This document shows, piece by piece, positions 32,340 to 44,300 of a DNA stretch of 64,000 bases. Below the pieces are notes generated by a model. It was not told the origin of the DNA, did not search any database, and saw only the letters and a program-made list of their open reading frames with translations. Source of the DNA: Phaeosaccion multiseriatum. Taxonomy: Eukaryota > Ochrophyta, other classes. The translations under genes were made by a program, and so were the position numbers. How positions within the stretch are numbered: position 1 is the stretch's first letter; each line of letters starts with the position of its first letter. The stretch covers positions 930,001 through 994,000 of the forward strand of contig OZ218951.1 in NCBI GenBank assembly GCA_965112735.1. Reading direction: 5' to 3'.

Positions 32340-35300
32340 ATGGATCATGGTGGACGAGGAGGGGCCGATGCCCTAGGAGGAGTGACGCCCGGAGAGACAG
32401 CAGCAGCGGCAGCCGCCACAGGCCGTCCAGCAGCAGGCAGAGGGGATGATGGCCGGAAGACGAAGCCCCTCCTCCTCCCCCGCCACGGCAATGGAAATGA
32501 AGTTTCCAGGGTTGAGGAAGGCCGTCGTAAAGTTCCAACGGGGGGGGTGACGCAAGTCTTGTGGGAGCGAGACTCTCCAGCAGGCGACGAAAAGGAGGAA
32601 CAACGAGGCGGAATCGACGAAGGAGTCGCGACCTCTTCTTCTCTCGCTCCTCTACTGAGGAGGGCTCACGAGGCTGTTGCTGACCTCGGCGACAAGCCCT
32701 TTGCCTTTTGGTACGATGGCAAGGGCAAAGAGGCGGAGAGGTACAGCTTCAGACGCATGTGGGATGAGGTAAGCAACGCAACGACCAAACATTCCGTGGA
32801 GGTGTTGATGCCCTTGCTTGCTCTCTCATGCCGATTCAGCTGCTGCTGGCGTGCTGTAGTCTTGCACCTTAACCCCCCCCCGGTACTCCTACTAGACACT
32901 TTGTGATAATTAACCCAAGATGCGACGTTCTTCTTCTCCCAACCCTGCCTTGTGCTTGCTTCCTCAGGCGGGCAAGATTGCCTACATGCTGCGCGAGGAG
33001 TGGGGCGTGCCCAAGGGCGGCATGGTGGTGCTGTGCTACGGGCCGGGCCTGCATTTCTTCGCCGCCTTCCTGGGCTGCTTCAGAGCAGGTGTGGTGGCGG
33101 TGATGGTGTACCCGCCTGCTCCTCCCCTGTCCAAGTCGCTGCCAAAGATGAGCAAGATCGTGGCGGACTGCAAGCCCATGCTGTGCCTCACCGACTCCAT
33201 CATCGCAGCTGTGCGCAATATGGACAAGGTCAATCTACTCTCGGACTCCCGCAAGCTGTGGCCTGATGACCTCGACTATAAGGCTACAGATGGGGGGCTG
33301 TTCCAGAGCCTCTTCTCCTCCTCATCGTCCTCCTCGTCAGCAAGGAGTTTCAATGAGCTGAGCGTGGCCGAAGAGGACTTGGCCTTCGTGCAGTACACCA
33401 GCGGCTCCACGGGCGACCCCAAGGGCGTCATGGTGACCTTCGGTGCGCTCATGGCCAATGTGTACCTCATCGGCTGCCACCCCGCCACGGGGATGTGCCG
33501 CTTTTGGCCCTCACACAAGGCTGGAGACTCCTCATCAGACCAGCCTGAGGCGAGCCGCAGCGGTCCTATCCAGAGGGCTGCACCAAGTGAGCGGATCCAT
33601 TATATGCCAGCAACGGGCTTCTCGTGGTTGCCCCAGTATCATGTGAGAATAGAGAGGGAAAGTGAGCGAGCGAGAGGAAGTAGAGGCAGGACAGACGAAG
33701 CAAGGGAGGAGAAACGTGGAAACGGCTAGGAACGGAGCGCCAAACCAGCTTGAGGAAGGGGAGAAACGCTGTGCGGTTGGACACCCCTCTGCTATCCTTT
33801 GTGTCTCGTCTTGCCTTTTGCTGTTGCTCACTCGCGCCCCACTCACTACCCTGCCTTCTCTTTCTGTGCTTCTCAGGACATGGGCCTCGTACTCGGCCTC
33901 CTCACCCCCTTCCTGACGGGCATGACTATGCATTACATGTCCCCCGTCAGCTTCATCAAGCGGCCCCTGCTCTGGCTGGAGCTTGTCTCTCGGCACCGCG
34001 TGGAGTGGTCTGTCGCCCCCGACTTCGCCTACGCCCTCTGCGCCCGCTACATGGCCAAGGTGCGCGGCACTCGCAAGGAACCCAAGCTGGATCTGTCTTG
34101 CGTGGTCAGGCTAACGTCGGGAGCCGAGCCAATCCGGGCGGAGACGGTGGAGAGGTTCGAAGGGACCTTCCTGCCTTTCGGCCTCCGGCAGGGGTGAGTG
34201 AGCGTGTGGCACGAGCTATGACTGCGCTTGAGCTCGAGAGACTTGTCCCGACATCCTCCGTGCTCCCCCCTTTTTTCGGCCGGTGAGTGGTTTCTAACCT
34301 CATACCTCGCCCGTGTATGTGCCTCTCTGTGTTTGTGCACTGAGTCGACAGGTGGTTCTCGGCTGCGTACGGGCTCGCTGAGCACGTAGTGTCAGGTAAG
34401 AAGTCTGCACAGAAGGGGGGACGGGTCGAGGCGAAGGGACAGGCGGTGGTGCAGTTAATTCGCTCTCAGTGTAAGAATCGGTCCAGAGGCTCATACACTC
34501 GTCCTCTCGCCTTCCCCACCCCCTTGCACACTTTCCCCAGTCTCCTGGGCCACTGTCCTCGATCGATCGCCTTCTCGTCCCGACCTCACCAGCGTTGGCT
34601 CCCCGAGCGAGAGAGCAGACTTTATGGACATTCGAATCGTCAATCCCGACACCATGGCCGAGGTCAGCGAAGCAGGAGCCATGGGAGAGGTCTGGGTCTC
34701 CTCTCCCTCTGTCGCCGCCGGGTACTGGGGCAAGCCCGAGCTGTCGAAGGAGGTGTTCCAGGCGAAGCTCTCTCTCCAGGGTGGGGCCGGGGGCAGTGAC
34801 AGCAGCTTGTCTCCTCGCCAGTACCTGCGGACAGGTGACTTGGGTTTTGTGGAAGAGGGGCTGCTGTACATCTGCGGCCGCATCAAGGACCTCATCATCT
34901 TCAATGGGGTCAACCACTACCCGCAGGACGTTGAGTTCGCTGTGCAAGAGGCCTCCAGCGCCGTTCGGCAGGGCTGCATTGCGGCCTTCTCCTCCGACGA
35001 GACGGGAGGGGACGGTGTGCTGGAGGTGGTGTTCGAGATCCGCCAAGAGCGAGAGGGCGAGGCCCAGGCAGTGGTGGAGGCCGCTCAGGCCGCCTTGTCG
35101 TCCTCCTTGGGTCTCAGAGCGGCGAAGGTGGTGGCCATCAAGCAGAAGACCATCCCCAAAACCACGAGCGGCAAGATCCGACGGCGGGCGACGAGACAGG
35201 CGCTTCACGCTGGCGAGCTGCACATGGTGCACGAGCTCATCGAGGACCGCGCTACGATGTCACAGGTGCGAGTGAGCGGGAGTGGAGGCCTCTTGCCCAT

Positions 35301-38300
35301 CTCTCCAATCCTTTGCCCCCTTCAGTCTCTGTGCTTTGGTACTTGCCCTTCACAGCCCTTTTCATCCGTGCAGTTGTGGTGAGAGAATCGTCTGCTGAGG
35401 GCTTTGCGTCGAGTCTCACCCCACTTGTCATGCCCATTTCTCCCCCAACCTAAACCGACAGGACTCTCCTCCTGTGAACCTTGCCAGCGTGTGCTCAGCT
35501 CCCGAGGAAAGGGCTTGCTTCGTCGAAGGCGTTGTCCCGGAGGGGAGAGGAGGAGGAGAAGGCGGTCTGGCCATGCGTGCTATGGAGAGCCTCGATAGGG
35601 AGGCAAGGGTGGCCATCATCTTGGAGAAGCTCCTCGAGTTTGCCGTAGAGGTGACGCATAATGGAGATTTGACCGCCGACGACCGCTTCATGGAGGCGGG
35701 CATGACCTCGGTGATGATGGCCGAGCTGGCGGTGATGCTCGAGGACTTTCTGGGCAGCGAGAAGACTGAAGAGTGGAGCGACAAGGATTCTGAGATTGGG
35801 GCCGACGCCCTCTTTGACTATCCGACACCAGCTCTACTCGCAGCTCACCTGGAGACGGTCCTGTTTGGAGAAGAAGAGGAGAACGTCGCTTCCGTTGACG
35901 GACTGCCTCGCTCCATTCCTGGGGTCTCTTCTTCTGACGGTAGCAGCGGCGACATTGCAGTCATTGGGATGGCCTGTCGGTTCCCCGGTGGCTGCAACAG
36001 CCCGGAAGAGTTCTGGGCGAAGCTGTGCAATGAAGAGGACTGCGTCACCGATGCACCCCTTGAGCGAGGCTTGGGAACAGGAGTGAGAGGTGCGTTGCTA
36101 CCCTGTGTCCACGAGGCTTGCAAATGTTAGTCTTAGAGGGCATGGAAGCCTTGCTGGGCGCTTCTTTGCCCGTCTCTGTGCCCCACTCACCCCATTTTGA
36201 ACGCTCCTCCTCTCCCCGTCATGCGAGCAGGTGGCTTCATCGACGGTGTTGAAGCGTTCGACAACGCATTCTTCGGCATGTCCACCGCCGAGGCGGAGGC
36301 CCAAGATCCCAACCAGCGCATCATGCTCGAAGTGGCGTACGAGGCTCTGCACAGAGCCGGCTACGAGGGCCGACGCAGGCTTGAAGGTCACCGAGTTGGC
36401 GTGTTTGTGGGCGCTGCAGGGAGTGACTGGCCCGCTTTGCTGCGTGAGAGCGCGGATGGCGTTCCTCTCAGCGCCTACACGTTGGCAGGGGCAAGCAGAG
36501 CATGTTTCGCTGGCCGCATTTTGCATACACTCGGCCTTGTAGGTCCATGCGAAAGCGTAGATGCGGCATGCTCATCGGCCCTAGTGGCCCTCAGCAACGC
36601 GTGCAACAGTCTGAAACTGAGGCAGTGCAGCTCTGCCGTCGTTGGCGGGGTCAACCTGCTGCTCCATGACCAAGGCTTTGGCGGCCTGGCCAGTGCGGGG
36701 CTTCTGTCGAAGGAAGGGTGAGTGTGCTCCTGCAGCTCTGCATCTATTTTCTTCCTTCCAAAGCGCCCTTTCTCTTCTCTCTGGTCCCTTGCTTGGACAC
36801 TGATCCACCCCGCCCCCCACTCTACTTCCTGTCCCGTCTCCTTCTCCAGGTGCTGCAAATCCTTTGACGCGGCCGGGGACGGCTACGTGCGCAGTGAGGG
36901 CAGCGGGGCAGTCGTGCTGAAGTACCTGCCGGACGCCATCAAGGACGGGGACAACATCCTTGCCGTCATCAAGGCAGCGGCTGTCAGCCACAATGGCGTC
37001 AGCACTTCTCTGTCTGCCCCCAAGGGAGCCGCCCAAGAGAGCTTGGCGAGGAGCGCCCTGCTGCAGGCAGGGTGCGAGGGGAGAGAAGTGGGCTACGTGG
37101 AGGCTCACGCCACGGGAACGGTCATGGGCGACACCATCGAAATGGGTACGTCGAAGGAGGCGAAGGGGGTTAAAAGAGGACCATTCGTGTTGGACCATCC
37201 CTGTCGTTTAGAAGCAGGGCATTCGCGTTGGACCATCATTGTGAAGTCTCTTTTACGTCTCCACTCGAAGAATGATGCTGTGGAGAGAGATATCAAACAT
37301 AAGCTTATTCGTGCCCTCTCTCCCTCCCTCCCTCCCTCCCTCCCTCCCTCCCTCCCTCCCTCCCTCCCTCCCTCCCTCCCTCCCTCCCTCCCTCCCTCCC
37401 TCCCTCCTCCCTCCCTTCCTCCCTCCCTCCCTCCCTCCCTCCCTCCCTCCCTCCCTTCCTCCCTCCCTTCCTCCCTCCCTTTCTCCCTCCCTCCCTCCCT
37501 CCCTCCCTCCCTGCCTCCCTCCCTCCCTCCCTCCCTCCCTCCCTCCCTCCCTCCCTTCCTCCCTCCCTCCCTCCCTCCCTCCCTCCCTCCCTCCCTCCCT
37601 CCCTCCCTCCCTCCCTCCCTCCCTCCCTCCCTCCCTCCCTCCCTCCCTCCCTCCCTTCCTCCCTCCCTCCCTCCCTCCCTCCCTCCCTTTCTCCCTCCCC
37701 CCCCCGCCTCCTTCCCTCCCTCCCTCCCTCCTACCCTCTCTCCCATCCTCCCTCCCTCCCTCCCTCTCTCCGTCCCTCATCCACCTACGCATGAAAGCAC
37801 GTCGCGTGATACTCCTTAGGCGCTCTCAAGGCAGCGTTCACCCCCAACAGGCCTGATGCCTCCCCCCTTGCAGTGGGCACTGTCAAGACTACTCTAGGCC
37901 ACATGGAAGGGGCGTCAGGGATGGCTCAGCTCATCAAGGCCATCTTGGTAGTACAACACCGAGAGGCCCCAGCCAACCTACACCTGAAGGAGATCAACCC
38001 CAACTTGAAGCTGGCGGGCGTACCCGTCACGCTGCCCACCCGAAGGACGCCCCTCTCCTCCCACTGCTCTGACGGCTCGACGCTGCTCGCAGGGGTGAAT
38101 TCCTACGGCGTTGGCGGCTTCAACGCCCACGTCATCTTGGGAAGCTATGGCGGCATGAAGCCCAAAGGCGCAGCAGAGAGAGTGGTCATCCCTTGGCAGG
38201 GGTTCCTCTCGTCACGAGAGTTTCCCCTCCCGAGGAGGGCAATACCCACACACGATTGCGAGGGTCCTGTATCTGCTCCTCTCCCAGCTGGAGACGCCCT

Positions 38301-41300
38301 CTCACAGCTGCGCAAGACTCTCTTTGCGCAATCCCCAGAGGATCGACGCGTTGCTCTCCTGGAAGCGCTCAAGGCGACCGTGCTGAAGTGTGTTGATGCA
38401 GACATGCCCCCGCTGGAGGACAATGTGCCCTTGATGGAGGCAGGCCTGGATTCGATGGCACTCGTGGAGGTGCGGAATCGCCTTCACGCTGACTTGGGGG
38501 TGACAGCCACCGCCGATGTGCTCTTTGAGTACCCCAGCTTGGCGGAGCTGGTGGGCTGGTTGGATGGCGAGGTAATGGGAAGGGCTGCCATAGACCCAAT
38601 GCGAGATTTGCGCTCCACCTCGGCTTCGCCTCAAAGCATGCGAGCTCCGCTGGCGGTGGTGGGCATGGCGTGCCGCTTTCCAGGAGGAGTGACTTCGCCC
38701 CAAGGTTTCTGGAGAATGCTTTGCACGGGATCGGACTGCATCTCTACAGCTCCAGCAGACAGGTGGGGAGGCGGCTCGAAGGAGTGGCGAGGAGGCTTCA
38801 TAGAGGGCGTCCACCTCTTCGACAACATCTTCTTTGGGATTTCGTCAGCGGAAGCGGAAAGCATGGACCCCAACCAGCGCGTGCTGCTGGAGGTGGCCTT
38901 CGAGGCGCTGCACAGGGCAGGCTGTGACAAGAGCAAACTCCGCAAGAGCGAGACAGGGGTCTTCATCGGCTGCGCTGGAAGCGATTGGCTGCAGGCCAAA
39001 GCAAGCCAAGGAGCTGGCGAGGCGAGCGAGGGCGTGTACACGGCGTCAGGAGCCTCCATGTCGAATTTGGCCAACCGAGTTTCCTACGCGCTGGGGTTGA
39101 AGGGGCCGAGCTCAACTGTAGACACGGCGTGCTCCTCTTCCTTGGTCGCCCTGGACAACGCCTGCAGCAGCCTGCGATTGGGCAAGTGTGACACAGCTGT
39201 GGTCGGTGGAGTGAACCTGCTTCTCAGCGAGGCGCCCTTCAAGCTCCTTTCCTCAGGAGGGTTTCTCTCGCCAGACGGGTGAGTGCTTGAGTGTGCGTGA
39301 GGGAGGAGGAGAGAGGGGGGGGGGGGCAGGGAGGAAGGAAGGAGGAGAGGGAGGGAGGGAGGGAGGGAGGGGAGGGAGGAAGTCAATGAGTATGATGCTC
39401 TCCAGGTGAAGGCCCGATATGGTAGTCGGTAGGCACCTGGTCATGCACCACTGTTTCGTTCAGGGAGGTAGAGTAAGAACCTTAAATCGCCCCTTCTTAT
39501 CTAAATCTTCCCTGTTTCCCCCTTGCTTCCTCACTCTCAAGGCACTGTAAAACATTTGACAAGGCCGCCAACGGCTACGTCAGAGGCGAGGGGTGCGGAG
39601 CAATCGTGGTGAAGCGCCTAGACGACGCCCTTGCCAACGACGATGAGGTGCTGGCTGTCCTGCGAGGCTCGGCTGTGAACCATAATGGGCCCACCGCGCG
39701 GATGACGGCTCCAAACCCTGGTGCTCAAAAGCAGCTCATCACAGACGCCTTTATCGACGCCGGGCTATCTCCAAACGACGTTAGCTTCGTCGAGGCGCAC
39801 GGCACGGGCACGTCTCTCGGCGACCCCATCGAGATGAGCGCTCTCAGAGGAGTATTCGCCCCCCACCGCGATGAAGCGAAGCCTTTGATCGTGGGGGCGC
39901 TCAAGACAAACATCGGGCACTTGGAGGGAGCGGCAGGGATTGCCGGACTCATCAAAGCCGTCCTGGTGGCGCAGCACAAGACCGCTCCACCCAATCTTCA
40001 CTTCATCGAGCCAAACCCAGAGCTCGACATGGAGGGAATTGCAGTCCTGTTCCCATCTTCCATGACCCCTTTACCCACCAGCTCCGATGGATCTGTGGTG
40101 GTCGGGGTGAGCTCCTTCGGATTTGGAGGCACCAACGCCCACGCACTGCTCAGCAGCTTCGGACCAACGTTGGTTGAGAGGGGTGAGGTCTTGCTGCAGC
40201 TGGATGGGCAGCAAAGGAAGAAGATATCGCCGCCGGTGACGTTCTTGTTCACTGGACAGGGCTCGCAGTACGTGGGCATGGGCAGGGAGCTGTACGAGAA
40301 GGAGGGCGTGTTCCGCGAGTGCGTGCAGCGGTGCAGTACGCTGCTCATGGAGCGGGCTTGGTTGGACAAGTCTGTGGTGGAGCTCATGTACCCAGCCGCC
40401 GCTGAGGATGGGGAGGAGGAGGAGGAGGAGGAGACTGCACAAGCGCTGCTGAAGGAGACACGCTACTACCAGCCATGCCTGTTTGTGCTGGAGTACGCCC
40501 TGTGTGAGCTGTGGAAGTCGGAGGGCGTGGAGCCGTCCATGGTGATGGGCCACAGCCTGGGCGAGGTGGTGGCGGCGTGCGTGGCCGGCGTCATGTCGAT
40601 GGAGGACGGGCTGATGCTGTCCGCCAAGAGAGGGGCCGCCATGCAGGCCTGCCCCGAGGGCAAAGGAGTGATGTTCGCAGTAAGGGCAGGCAAGGAGGCG
40701 ACTCTGGCAAGCATCGACGCTGTGGGGGCGGCAGGCGAGGTGGTGCTGGCGTCGTCGAATGGACCGAGCACGAGCGTGATCTCTGGAGCTCGCAGCGCTG
40801 TGGACAAGATGGTGGAGAAGCTCACGGCGGATGGGGTGGGCTGCAAGGCCCTGGAGGTGCCGCACGCCTTCCACTCTCCTCTCATGGAGCCCGCTGTACT
40901 TGCGCTGGAGGAGGTTCTGAGGCAGGTGTCATTGAGCGCCCCACGCATTCCCCTGGTGTCTAACGTGACGGGTGAGGTAGTGAGAGAGGAGGAGGTGACG
41001 CAGGCGACGTATTGGGTGCAACACATGCTGTCGCCAGTGCTGTTCGCAGAAGGCATCCATACGGTGGTGGAGCACTGGATGGGAGACGGGAGGGGGGCTG
41101 ACCTGAGCATCGTTGAGGTGGGCCCCAGCCCTGTGCTGAGCAGTATGGGGGCCAAGTGCGAGCGTCGCGAAGGGCTGGTGTGGATCTCTTCTCTCACGCG
41201 CGGGAAGAGCTCCGAGGATTCGTTTCGAGCAGCTCTGAGCACAGTGCAGCAGCCAGAGAGTAAGGGTGAGGAGCACATCCTGTTCCCAACGCGCAAAGCC

Positions 41301-44300
41301 TTTCCTTGGTACACAGCGCGAGCCACAGCAGCACCTCAGCCGCAGAGTGAAGCTGAGCAGGGCCCGCTCTATGTTGTTGAGTGGGAGGCGGTGGAGGTGC
41401 CCACGGCTTCGCAGCAGGCTTCGCTGACCGGCCGCCTTCCGTGGCTCGTCGTGATTCCCCAGGCAGCTGAAGAGCAGCACGCTTCGAACAACCACAGAGC
41501 CTTGGAAGCTATCCGAAGCGCGGCGACAGCAAGTGGTGTGGAGGTGCACGTGGTGGAGGCGGTCGGTTCAGACGCGCAGCCCCGTGGGGCCCATCTCTTC
41601 TACTTGACGTCAGCAACGGGCTCTGCTACCGATGGGGCAACCCACTTTGTGCAAACTGTACACAGCTTAGACGGGGACGCGGCCGTGATGCCGATCACGG
41701 TGGTGACAACGGGTGTGTACAGCGGTGCTGGTTGGCAGGACAGCTGGGCAGTGGGACTGGTGAGAAGCGTGCGCCTGGAGCGGGGCGACCTCGATGTGAA
41801 CCACATCGACCTTGAGTATGCCATGTATCCACAGTCTGAGGATGCACGACCTAGAGTAGAGAACATGGAAGCCCAAGCTATCTCCCAGGCTGTGACGCTG
41901 GCTGCAGGAGCCCGCGACGGCGGCCGAGGCGTTGACCTGCTGGTTCGAGAGTGTGAGATCCTCGCTCCGAGGCTGGTGCCCAGCACACTCCATTTGACGC
42001 CGGTAGGAGTCGATCGCTTCACGTGCAGAGAGGATGGGACCTACCTGATCAGCGGTGGTCTGGGGGGGCTGGGCCTGGTGACGGCGAATCACTTGGTCTC
42101 CCAGGGCGCTCGACACTTGCTCCTCCTGTCTCGAAGCGGCCGGGCGGCGGAGGAAGTTTCAGAGCTGTGGCAGGCCCTGCAGAGCATGGAGAGTGTCACC
42201 GCTATGGCCGTGGCCTGCGATGTGTCCGACATGAGCCAGCTTCGAGGCGCGGTAGCCAACGCTTTGGTGGGGCTGCCTCGTGTTCGGGGTGTGATCCACG
42301 CAGCGGGGGCTCTAGATGACCGCAAGTTGGCTGGGCAGACCGATCAGAGCGTGCGGAATGTTTTCGCACCAAAGCTTCACGGGGCTTGGAATCTGCATGA
42401 GCTGTCGCTTGAGTGGGCCGAGAGGGAAGAGAACTTAGACTTCTTCGTGTCCTATTCATCTACGGCTGGGACGCTTGGTAACATCGGACAGACGAATTAT
42501 GCCGCAGCCAACTCCGCGCTTGATGGTCTGATGCGCTACCGCCGGCAGCAGCTCAAGCTGGCGGGCACCAGCATTCAATGGGGGCCCTTTGGTGACGCGG
42601 GCATGGCAGCAAAGTCTACGACGCTACATAGTCTTCTCGAGACGGCCGGAGTGGGCCTGATCTCACCGGCGCTGGGTATGAAGGCTCTGGATGCCGTCCT
42701 TGCAAGTCAAGCGCAAGCCAACGGGCAGGAGGTTGCCGTCATGCCGGCCATGAGGTGGGGCAGATTTCGAGCGAGCTTGGACCCGGTGCACAGCGATTTC
42801 CTCGGGCAGTTGACGGACCGCTGGGAAAGTGGTGAGGCGATAAAGGGCTACAACGTCAATGCCGAGGTGCGGGAGGAGCTCCTGCACTTGCCGGAGTCAG
42901 CACGGCGGGAGAGGATCGAGCAAGTCCTGACGGGTATGGCAGTCGAGTGTGTTGGCGAGGACTTCACCTTGGTAGCAGCGATGCCCTTGATGGAAGCCGG
43001 GCTCGATTCAATGGCGTCCGTGGAGTTTCGCAAGCGAATCGAGGCCTGGTGTGGTGTCACCGTTTCGAATGGTGCCTTCTTCTCGTATCCATCGGTGTCT
43101 GCAATGGCTGCGTGGCTTGAGGCCCAGATTCTTGAGGTGCCGGATGATGCAGAGGGCGGTAAAGCAGTACTGACAGGACGGCACTTGTCCTCGGACTCTC
43201 GAGCCCCCATCGCTGTGGTGAGTATGGCGTGTCGCCTCCCCGGCGGAGCCAACAGCCCGGAGCAGTTCTGGTCGATAATGTGCGAGGGCAGAGACTGCAT
43301 CACGGCAGCGCCACACGACAGGTGGGAGAGTAAGGCGGGCGAGCTGCAGCTGCAGGGCGGGTTCATCGAGGGCGTGGAGATGTTCGACAATGCCTTCTTT
43401 GGCATCAGTGCTGCCGAGGCAGAGGTAATGGACCCCAATCAGCGCCTCATGCTGGAGGTGGCCTTCGAGGCCCTCTATCGCGCGGGCCACAGCAAGAGCA
43501 GCCTGCGGGGCAGCAACACAGGCGTGTTTGTAGGCTTGTCGGACACGGACTGGGGCTTCGTGGCAGGAGATGCCGGTGCTCAGAGCGCCTACGGCGGAAT
43601 GGGTCTGACGGCTTCGAACATTGCGAATCGCGTATCCTACACTCTGGGTCTCTGCGGCCCCAGTGCGTTGCTGCAGACAGCATGCTCGTCGTCCCTGGTG
43701 GCTCTGGACGCTGCTTGCAGCAACCTCCGCCTGGGCAAGTGCGACTCGGCGGTGGTCGGTGGCGTGAACCTGCTGCTCGGGAAGAGCACCTTTCAGTCAT
43801 TGTTTGCGGGGACCTTCCTCTCCTCCGACTGGTACGTGGCACCGGCTGCTCCACACCATGTGTTGTTTTTCTTCTCCTGTGATGTGTGATGTACTCACCT
43901 CGACTTCGATTCCTGTAGTTCCCTTAATACTCCGCTCACACTTCTTTGTGCTACTGCTGCCCTCCACAAACGCGAGGTGCTTATGTGGAAATGAGGGAGT
44001 GCCGCCGACCTCTGTGTGCATTTTCTCAAGCTGCGTACTATTCAATCGCTGACATCACTTCCTCCATTCCGATTGACCTTCCCAGGCGCTGCAAGACGTT
44101 CGACGCCTCGGCCAACGGATACGTGCGTGGTGAGGGGTGCGGCGCCGTTGTGCTGAAAAGCCTGGATGACGCCCTCGCTGCCGGAGACACGGTCCTCGCT
44201 GTGATTGAGGGCTGCGTCGTCAACCACAATGGAGCCAGTGCCCGTCTGACGGCCCCCAGCCCCGCCGCCCAGCAGAGACTCATCGAGGCGACGCTGCGTG

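Noticed and set aside
32334-32340. GTG six bases before the ATG as megasynthase start
   Set aside because: Nuclear eukaryotic genes normally start at ATG; the in-frame ATG at 32340 adds only two residues of difference.
34300-35232. 310-codon minus-strand open frame
   Set aside because: Antisense to the FAAL C-terminal exon, which has clear motifs and frame-keeping splice sites.
36722-37819. 365-codon plus-strand open frame rich in Ser-Leu-Pro-Pro repeats
   Set aside because: It is a KS1 exon read through its donor into the CCCT-repeat intron; the tetranucleotide repeat opens several frames on both strands. The real join is 37145 to 37874.
35945-38170. KS1 as a pseudogenised domain
   Set aside because: Cys and both His motifs are intact and the reading frame is preserved across four exons, so loss of function is not supported despite the missing AT.
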